Of a DNA stretch of 64,000 nt, positions 61,688 through 64,000 are shown piece after piece (position 1 is the stretch's first letter; every line of letters starts with the position of its first letter). Location: assembly GCF_934476685.1 (NCBI RefSeq), contig NZ_CAKSNX010000009.1, positions 33,573-97,572 of the forward strand, written 5' to 3'. This stretch comes from an uncultured Ruminococcus sp. (GTDB lineage Bacteria > Bacillota > Clostridia > Oscillospirales > Ruminococcaceae). The notes under the pieces were generated by a model. It worked only from the letters and a program-made list of their open reading frames with translations. It was not told the origin of the DNA and did no database searches. Made by a program: the position numbers and the translations under genes.

Positions 61688-61873
61688 ATTGATTATCCTC
61701 AATTTATCCTTATTAAATACATGGATCTGATTTTTGTTATTTTCCAATTATCCGATTTATCCAATCAGTAGTTATTATAACACATATTTTCCGATAATGC
61801 AACTTTTATGAAATATGGAACAGTTCTGACAAAATGTTCAAAAAACATATTGTCAATAAAGTGTGAAAATCGG

Positions 61874-61902
61874 TTGCACTAGACTAACCAATGTGGTATG
61901 AT
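61874..61902 (+). promoter_or_regulatory. Promoter with flanking TAACCAA/TTGGTTA inverted repeat
   Basis: TTGCAC (61874-61879) and TATGAT (61897-61902) are 17 nt apart. TAACCAA (61885-61891) and TTGGTTA (61911-61917) flank the -10 box, the layout of an operator. The downstream transcript would first run through about 200 nt without a gene. Confidence 0.6.
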
Positions 61903-62035
61903 CTATACGTTTGGTTATACCAAAAAGCAGCATTGATATAAACACTTTTATAATAGTCAGAACGAGTGATAAACCTGCATTGCATTTTCGCAAAAAAAGA
62001 ATGTTATTGAAGTGATGGATTATTTCTGAATGGGG

Positions 62036-62064
62036 TTGAATTTTCTGCGGTTATGTAGTATACT
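62036..62064 (+). promoter_or_regulatory. Second promoter, proximal to the 40-residue membrane ORF
   Basis: TTGAAT (62036-62041) and TATACT (62059-62064) are 17 nt apart. Confidence 0.7.
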
Positions 62065-62111
62065 ATTAATAAGAAAAAAATGACCGTACATTATCACGGG
62101 GAGGTTGAATC

Positions 62112-62234
62112 ATGAGCAAGGGAATGAAAGTTTTTCTGACGATATTTATTTCTGTTGCGGCGGCTGTTGTTACGGCTAACATACTCACGGAAATATTCAA
62201 GACAAAGCTCAATAAGTATTATCTTGTTGACTAG
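62112..62234 (+). CDS. Small single-TM protein, 40 residues
   Basis: ATG 62112 has GGGGAGG seven nt upstream. The product has a short basic N-terminus (MSKGMK), one hydrophobic segment (VFLTIFISVAAAVVTANIL) and a hydrophilic tail (FKTKLNKYYLVD). Two promoters lie upstream and a terminator lies downstream, so it is a complete small transcription unit. It looks like a small regulatory or membrane-stress peptide. A type I toxin is possible but I see no antisense promoter. Confidence 0.65.
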   Translation: MSKGMKVFLTIFISVAAAVVTANILTEIFKTKLNKYYLVD

Positions 62235-62255
62235 GTTACAAAGAGATACTATAAA

Positions 62256-62288
62256 AGAGAGGTGATTTAATCGCCTCTCTTTCTTTAT
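62256..62288 (+). terminator. Terminator of the small membrane ORF
   Basis: AGAGAGGTGA and TCGCCTCTCT pair with one wobble, followed by TTCTTTAT. Confidence 0.75.
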
Positions 62289-62402
62289 ATAGTATAAGAT
62301 AATTTTGATAAATGTGAACTGGGGAGTAAAAGCTTCATTTGTTGAAACATTAAACTGCATAAAATCGTGATATGGGTTTAGTATAGTCGGGGTAGTGGGA
62401 AC

Positions 62403-62606
62403 GGGCGACCAAAGGTCACCCTTACGCAAACATTGAGAAAAAATCTTCATTAGAGCGCATCAAGCCCAAAAGAGCCAAAACAAGACCTCATCAAAGTCGG
62501 TTCAAGTAAAAGTCATATCTCGGTTTCTTCCGAGCGCAAAAGTAAAAGACCGCACCGCAGACAGCGAGCTTGCGAGTGTCACGAACCGAGCCGTCCGCCC
62601 GAGGAC
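62403..62606 (+). repeat. Dispersed repeat, copy D
   Basis: A GGGCGACC/GGTCACCC hairpin (62403-62421) is followed by a spacer with ACGCAAAC and ACAAGACCTC, then the core (about 62485-62606) with TTTCTTCCGAGCGC, CGCAGACAGCGAGCTTGC and GCCGTCCGCCCGAGGAC. The same blocks in the same order occur at 43.9-44.8 kb and at 62945-63060. No coding potential is evident. Confidence 0.8.
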
Positions 62607-62622
62607 ACCCGACTGGTGAGGT

Positions 62623-62839
62623 CGCAAGGGGCAAGCCCTTGCGGGGGAGTTTGTGCGTGAGGCGAGTAAGGGGCAGCCCTCTATCGCAGGGCATGCCCCT
62701 CTTTGAAAACAGTCCGCTGGACTATTTTCAAATTCACCCTATGCGGAGCTCACGCTGTGGGGGAGTTTCGCTCCTGCGGGAGCGACAAGGGGACGCTGTC
62801 CCCTTTGAACCCTAGCAACCCCTTTTGGAAAAGGGGTTG
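62623..62839. repeat. Array of six consecutive hairpins
   Basis: The stems are CGCAAGGG/CCCTTGCG (62623-62643), an imperfect GGGGCA stem (62668-62703), AGTCC/GGACT with flanking pairs (62705-62729), TCGCTCC/GGAGCGA (62768-62785), AAGGGGAC/GTCCCCTT (62787-62805), and CAACCCCTTTT/AAAAGGGGTTG (62816-62839). They lie between two copies of the dispersed repeat and no gene covers them convincingly. The rest of 62840-62945 holds nothing I can identify. Confidence 0.75.
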
Positions 62840-62944
62840 ATCCTAAAACTTGCCTTGTGCGTTTGAGGGTTTGTGGTTGCTTTTTTCTTTGTTTGGTGTT
62901 TATGGTTTGTGTGAGAGCGTGAAAAGCCGAGATAAGATTGTGAC

Positions 62945-63060
62945 AAAGTGGGTTTCAGTAAAAGATATATCTCGGTTTCTTCCGAGCACGAAAGTAAAAG
63001 ACCCGACAGCAGACAGCGAGCTTGCGAGTGTCCCGAACCGAGCCGTCCGCCCGAGGACTA
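62945..63060 (+). repeat. Dispersed repeat, copy E
   Basis: The core with TTTCTTCCGAGCAC, CAGACAGCGAGCTTGC and GCCGTCCGCCCGAGGAC ends at 63060. The three bases CTA at 63058-63060 are the complement of the TAG stop of the SleB-type gene, so the gene ends exactly at the repeat edge. Confidence 0.8.
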
Positions 63061-63735
63061 ATTGCAGAAGCGGTGGCTGCCGATGACGGTGACGGTCGGG
63101 CGAGAGTGCATGAATGCGTTGGACGTCTTGGCTGGATTGTAATAGTATATGCAGCCGCCTGTCGGATCCCAGCCGTTTAAAGCATCTCTTGCTGCGTTGT
63201 ATGCAGAGTCTGAAACTGGCTCGTTGAATTGTCCGTCAACTATGGCGGTGAAAGCTCCATTCTGATAAATTACCCCTGAAAGACTGTCAGGGAAAGAGGG
63301 GTGTTCTATGCGGTTGAGAATAACTGCACCCACCGCTACCTGTCCAACGTAAGGCTCACCTCTTGACTCAGCTGAAATTATTCTTGCAAGCAGATTGATG
63401 TTAGCCTCCGTCGCTGAGGGGATAGTGCCTACGGATATGCCAAGTGCCTTCAAAGTCTGTGGACCTGCTGTGCCTGTCTGTGATATACCTTGCTGCTTTT
63501 GAAAAGCTAGTACAGCCTTTCGTGTCTTTTCTCCATAGTAACCTGTTACACTGTCGTTGAATAAACCACGCTCTTTTAAACGCTCCTGTATAGCGGTAAC
63601 TTCCTTGCCGCTTGAACCTAGAGAGGATATGGCAGGCTCGTCTATTGGAGTGACCAGAGAAATAAATGTAAGCAGCAGCGCAAAAGCGGATACTATAATA
63701 GAGATAGTAAGAAAATATCTTGATCTTGTTTTCAT
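63058..63735 (-). CDS. SleB-type cell wall hydrolase with peptidoglycan-binding domain
   Basis: 225 residues from the ATG at 63735, with AGGAGG 8 nt upstream; the open frame extends to 63993. An N-terminal TM or signal anchor (about 8-30) is followed by PG_binding_1 (about 42-100: VTAIQERLKERGLFNDS, AVLAFQKQQGIS) and a Hydrolase_2 domain (about 112-225) with catalytic Glu in ISAESRGEPYVGQVAVGAV and YYYNPAKTSNAF. SleB is a spore cortex-lytic transglycosylase; relatives also act in vegetative cells. It converges on copy E of the dispersed repeat. Confidence 0.9.
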   Translation of the reverse strand: MKTRSRYFLTISIIVSAFALLLTFISLVTPIDEPAISSLGSSGKEVTAIQERLKERGLFNDSVTGYYGEKTRKAVLAFQKQQGISQTGTAGPQTLKALGISVGTIPSATEANINLLARIISAESRGEPYVGQVAVGAVILNRIEHPSFPDSLSGVIYQNGAFTAIVDGQFNEPVSDSAYNAARDALNGWDPTGGCIYYYNPAKTSNAFMHSRPTVTVIGSHRFCN

Positions 63736-63880
63736 AAGATAACCTCCTGTGAATTTGTACTTGTAGTTTATCCTATAATAATGAAAATACTCTAAGTTGT
63801 GCAAAAAATACAAAAAAATCAAACGATAATGAAAACTAAAAGAGAAACACAACAAATCTGCGAAAAATGTCAAAAAAGAG

Positions 63881-63909
63881 TTGACAATCTGGACCTGAAG
63901 TGATATAAT
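63881..63909 (+). promoter_or_regulatory. Consensus promoter pointing off the right edge
   Basis: TTGACA (63881-63886) and TATAAT (63904-63909) are 17 nt apart. A second TTGACA follows at 63987-63992 in the context AAGCACTTGACAAA, which matches the tRNA cluster promoter near 54011. Tandem promoters suggest an rRNA or tRNA operon beyond the edge. Confidence 0.7.
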
Positions 63910-64000
63910 AAATAAGCTGTCTAAGAGGGCAGCGGATATAGAGCTTCTAAAAAAAGAGCGGGATTGAAAAAAAGCCTGAAAAGCACTTGACAAAACCGCG

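Noticed and set aside
61850..62234. Type I toxin-antitoxin pair at the small membrane ORF
   Set aside because: The peptide fits, but I could find no convincing antisense promoter or complementary RNA, so it is listed only as a small ORF.
62570..62815. 81-residue plus-strand ORF across the hairpin array
   Set aside because: It consists of translated palindromes and repeat sequence, with no protein-like pattern or ribosome site.

Overview
The window reads as a low-GC, anaerobic Gram-positive genome of the Ruminococcus / Oscillospiraceae type. Grounds for this are inferred from the proteins, not from a database search: Ala/Ser/Thr-rich lipoproteins, a poly-Thr linker, a BspA-type leucine-rich surface protein, a sortase, queT and folT under riboswitches, a cortex-lytic SleB-type hydrolase, strong AGGAGG ribosome sites, and TTGACA or TTGCAA -35 boxes exactly 17 nt from TATAAT. 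Most of the window is ordinary chromosome: NAD synthesis (nadE), glycolysis (fba, pfkA), proC, rpsF-ssb-rpsR, lon, engB, hslO, uvrC, folC, prfB and eight tRNAs in two clusters.

Layout. 0-7.4 kb: zinc-ribbon and DUF4190-type proteins, nadE, a divergent glutamine-synthetase-like gene paired with an ANTAR regulator, fba, and a preQ1-riboswitch-like leader with queT. 7.6-8.8 kb: decayed gene fragments. 8.9-9.3 kb: His, Arg and Gly tRNAs. 9.4-12.4 kb: a minus-strand group (DUF5685-like, J-domain protein, membrane protein, VTT membrane protein). 12.5-19 kb: L,D-transpeptidase, class A beta-lactamase-fold lipoprotein, GH26-like intracellular protein, CDF transporter, CmpB-like membrane protein. 19-21.5 kb: an AT-richer accessory stretch of hypothetical proteins and a pseudogene. 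21.5-28.5 kb: nitroreductase, Tam-like methyltransferase, SDR-sfsA operon, three lipoproteins. 28.5-31 kb: sortase, its probable substrate and a membrane protein. 31-35.6 kb: exopolysaccharide regulation (Ig-like protein, two BY-kinases, PHP phosphatase). 35.8-39.3 kb: LRR surface protein and a PASTA kinase-like receptor. 39.4-43.9 kb: pfkA, THF riboswitch with folT, proC, SpoIIM-like and DUF624 proteins. 43.9-44.8 kb: a non-coding inverted-repeat element. 44.8-57.8 kb: housekeeping genes and the second tRNA cluster. 57.9-63.7 kb: ROK regulator, YdbC, a flippase, a small membrane ORF, more copies of the repeat, and a SleB-type hydrolase. The right edge carries a promoter typical of a stable-RNA operon.

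The most unusual signals are these. (1) A dispersed, structured, non-coding repeat forms a roughly 850 bp inverted-repeat element between two convergent genes and recurs at 62.4-63.1 kb; three neighbouring genes end in TAG exactly at its edge. (2) Three enzyme-like proteins have lost key catalytic residues: a glutamine-synthetase-like protein next to an ANTAR regulator, a PASTA kinase without HRD and DFG aspartates, and a BY-kinase whose Walker A lysine is arginine. (3) Three tRNAs carry perfect hairpins whose first base is the terminal A of the encoded CCA. All functional statements are by-eye family recognition.
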